Virus record (IMG/VR): IMGVR_UViG_3300020173_000943
Span: 62,001 to 126,000 of that record
Reading direction: 5' to 3' (one strand)
Length of the DNA stretch: 64,000 nucleotides
Source of the DNA: a virus
Made by a program: the position numbers and the translations under genes. The notes under the pieces are model-generated. The model did no database searches. It was not told where the DNA came from and was given only the letters and a program-made list of their open reading frames with translations. Shown here one piece after another: positions 62,048 through 64,000 of the stretch (its first letter is position 1; each line of letters begins with the position of its first letter).

Positions 62048-63043
62048 ATGACAGATAAAAGAAATACGGCTATTTTTATCAATGGTGGTGCTGGCAGAGT
62101 TCTTGCTAGTATTCCAGCACTTGAAAAGTTTGCAGAAGAAAATCCAGAAGACAACTTTATCATTGTATGCGAAGGCGGTACTGACTTTTATAAAGGTCAT
62201 CCAGTACTACATGCAAAGGCATATGATCACTGGCACAAGAATCTCTTCCAAGATAAACTTAAAGACATGAATTTATTAACACCTGAACCATACAGGGTGT
62301 TTGAGTACTATAATCAACAATGTAGTATTGCAGAAGCATACGATATTCAAATTAATAATAAAGGATTACGTAAACTACAAAGACCTATCTTAAAATTATC
62401 AAGAGAAGAAATGCTATTTGGTAAAAAGTTAGTTGATGAAGTTAGAGAAAAAACTAAAAAAGATAAAGTAGTTGTGTTCCAACCATTTGGAAGAGCAGTT
62501 CAACACGACAACGGTGTTATTACTGACTGGAGTGGCAGAAGTTTTGAAGCTGAAAACTCGGTCAACATTGTTAAGTCACTTTCAAAGAAATATGCTGTAG
62601 TACATATGGCAGAATTTGGTATTGATTTTTCAAAACACGGTTGTAAAGAACCTGTAGCAAGTCCAATGGGTGCAGACCTAAGACATTGGGCAGGCATTAT
62701 TGCAAACGCAGATTACTTTTTAGGGTGTGATAGTGTAGGACAGCATATTGCTCATGCACTAGATAAGAAGTGTACAGTAGTAATAGGATCAACTTTTCCA
62801 ATTAATGTTTCATATCCAGAAGATAAAAACTTTGATATTTTAGATATGGGCGAAGGTGCTAGAGTATATTCACCTATTAGAGTTACAACAGACGAATATG
62901 CAGACAGAACCAACGACGGTATTATGGCAATGAACGAAAAAGTTGAAAGTGTCATTTGTGAATCAGTAACAGCAGGAATTAGAAATAAGAAAAAAGTTGG
63001 TGAAAAGTACCAAGCTACTGAAGAAACAACTGTAACTGCTTAA
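62048..63043 (+). CDS. GT9-like glycosyltransferase (heptosyltransferase family)
   Basis: 331 residues. An N-terminal Rossmann-like INGGAGRVLASIPALEKFAE, a central VVVFQPFGRAVQHDNGVITD with WSGRSFEAENSV, and ADYFLGCDSVGQHIAHALDK near residue 225 match the family 9 glycosyltransferase C-terminal nucleotide-sugar site (D-[ST]-x-x-x-H-x-A). Such enzymes transfer heptose or related sugars. In a phage it may glycosylate virion proteins or the host surface. AGAAGGATATAAA precedes the ATG. It starts the glycan cluster at the window's right end. Confidence 0.7.
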   Translation: MTDKRNTAIFINGGAGRVLASIPALEKFAEENPEDNFIIVCEGGTDFYKGHPVLHAKAYDHWHKNLFQDKLKDMNLLTPEPYRVFEYYNQQCSIAEAYDIQINNKGLRKLQRPILKLSREEMLFGKKLVDEVREKTKKDKVVVFQPFGRAVQHDNGVITDWSGRSFEAENSVNIVKSLSKKYAVVHMAEFGIDFSKHGCKEPVASPMGADLRHWAGIIANADYFLGCDSVGQHIAHALDKKCTVVIGSTFPINVSYPEDKNFDILDMGEGARVYSPIRVTTDEYADRTNDGIMAMNEKVESVICESVTAGIRNKKKVGEKYQATEETTVTA

Positions 63044-63045
63044 TA

Positions 63046-63876
63046 ATGAAACGTTTATTTGTGTTTGGATGTTCCTATACATCATGGAATTGGCCTACAT
63101 ATGCAGACATATATGCACAAGATTTCGATGAATATCAAAACTGGGGACACGCAGGTTTAGGTAACAGAGCCATTGCTGAACGTGTTGCAGAATGCCATGC
63201 TACAAATGAAATTGACAAAGACGATACAGTAATCGTACAATGGTCAAGTCATTTACGTTACGACTATCTTAACTTTAAGCACAAAGAACCTTGGCAAACT
63301 AAAGGTAGTATATTCAGTTATCAGAATAAAGAAGTATTTGATGATAAATGGATAGAAACTTTTTATGATGAGAAAGCATTGTTTTTACATACAATGAATA
63401 ACATCATACTTACTAAAGGATTATTAAAAGATACTAATTGCAAGTTTTATTTTACAAGTATTAGTAACTTAGAAACGTTAGGTACTGATATACCGCATCA
63501 AAAAGGACATGGAGAAAATTTAAGAAATACTCCCGAACTTGCTGATGCATTTAAAGAATTTAATTTAGAACAATATAGATATGTGTTAGAAGGACCTGAA
63601 TGGTTAGAACCTTTAGGGTTACATGCTTGGAATAGTCCAGAACACAGTTGGTGGTTTGAAGAAAACGGTGAAAAATGGGTAGAGTTACACCCTAGTCCAA
63701 CACAACATTTAAGTTTTGTGCAGTCATATTTAAACCAGAACTTAGATGATACAACGAAAAAAATGATAGATACTGTTATAGAGTGTAAAACTAATGACTA
63801 TAAACAAACTATTAAAAATATTACTAAGTTAGTAAATTGGGATAGAAGTTACAGAGGAATAAAAGATGCCAACTAA
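63046..63876 (+). CDS. SGNH/GDSL-like protein
   Basis: 276 residues. FVFGCSYTSWNWPTYADIYA resembles the block I serine motif (G-x-S-x-T/S), GHAGLGNRAIAERVAE provides a later Gly/Asn block, and HPSPTQHLSFVQ near residue 230 resembles the C-terminal catalytic D/P-x-x-H. Proteins of this type near phage glycosyltransferases may deacylate or acylate glycans. The block I motif is slightly non-standard, so catalysis is uncertain. It starts 2 bases after the upstream stop (TAATAATG) and overlaps the next gene by 11 bases. Confidence 0.6.
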   Translation: MKRLFVFGCSYTSWNWPTYADIYAQDFDEYQNWGHAGLGNRAIAERVAECHATNEIDKDDTVIVQWSSHLRYDYLNFKHKEPWQTKGSIFSYQNKEVFDDKWIETFYDEKALFLHTMNNIILTKGLLKDTNCKFYFTSISNLETLGTDIPHQKGHGENLRNTPELADAFKEFNLEQYRYVLEGPEWLEPLGLHAWNSPEHSWWFEENGEKWVELHPSPTQHLSFVQSYLNQNLDDTTKKMIDTVIECKTNDYKQTIKNITKLVNWDRSYRGIKDAN

Positions 63877-64000
63877 AAAGCCAGTATGGATTGCAGGAAT
63901 CGCTAGAGGACACAACGGCGGAGTATGTTTATTAAAAGATGGTGAAATTGTTTTTTCAATTGAAGAAGAACGATTAACTAGACAAAAGTATGATGGCGGG
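63866..64000 (+). CDS. Carbamoyltransferase (NodU/TobZ family), 5' part only
   Basis: The first 45 codons are inside the window: VWIAGIARGHNGGVCLLKDG, then EIVFSIEEERLTRQKYDGG. This is the N-terminal signature of NodU/CmcH-type carbamoyltransferases (G-I-x-x-G-H-x-x-x...E-E-E-R-x-[TS]-x-x-K), which carbamoylate hydroxyls on sugars and antibiotics. Related genes occur in T4-like marine phages. GAGGAAT precedes the ATG, which overlaps the SGNH-like gene. The catalytic remainder lies beyond the window. Confidence 0.85.
   Translation, partial: MPTKKPVWIAGIARGHNGGVCLLKDGEIVFSIEEERLTRQKYDGG

Noticed and set aside
1-64000. CRISPR arrays, tRNA genes, insertion sequences, integrase
   Set aside because: No regularly spaced repeats, tRNA-like cloverleaf, transposase or integrase motif was seen; the region is consistent with a lytic phage.

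Overview
The window is a 64 kb piece of an AT-rich, T4-like myovirus, and the gene content points to a marine phage. The gene order (gp48-gp53-hub-gp5-gp25-gp6-large structural protein on one strand; gp20-core-gp21-gp22-gp23 on the other), a gp5 without a lysozyme domain, and giant fibre proteins with carbohydrate-binding-like repeats resemble the T4-like phages of marine cyanobacteria and of streamlined marine heterotrophs (SAR11, OM43). No photosynthesis gene is visible. A PqqA precursor peptide and a TusE/DsrC-like protein suggest a heterotrophic, possibly PQQ-using (for example methylotrophic) host. That host assignment is inference.

Layout. 1-16960 (minus strand) is the baseplate operon, ending in a >2,600-residue structural protein cut by the window edge. 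16961-21390 (plus) starts with the late sigma factor gp55 and the recombination nuclease gp47/gp46, each with a near-consensus sigma70-type promoter, then a small conserved gene and a GIY-YIG nuclease. 21391-21930 is a 540-base gene-free stretch rich in hairpins. 22178-24797 holds two alanine-rich proteins with short N-termini like those of T4 internal head proteins. 24804-25894 (minus) is gp26 plus a small downstream frame that may be reached by -1 frameshifting. 25971-35222 (plus) is the tape measure and head module: portal, core proteins, protease, scaffold, major capsid protein.

35223-39095 is a compact accessory island made of many short units separated by strong terminators. It contains a 24-codon pqqA, a standalone structured RNA of about 320 nt, a cold-shock protein, a small operon with a TusE/DsrC-like protein and a tiny membrane peptide, a short standalone RNA with a perfect promoter and terminator, an exported protein, a PiT-like membrane protein and an unknown protein. 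39194-61990 is the fibre/adhesin region: repeated small beta proteins, two giant multidomain fibres (1,774 and 2,040 residues), and three glycine/cysteine-rich tip-like proteins interleaved with two tail-fibre-assembly-like proteins. 62048 to the end is a glycan-modification set (GT9-like glycosyltransferase, SGNH-like protein, carbamoyltransferase).

Regulation. Two promoter classes can be read. Early-type sigma70 promoters (TTGACA/TATAAT) precede gp55, gp47 and some accessory units. A late motif (T/G/C/A)(A/C)TAAATA, presumably read by gp55-RNA polymerase, precedes structural genes on both strands. In two places its predicted +1 falls exactly on the start codon, giving candidate leaderless late mRNAs.
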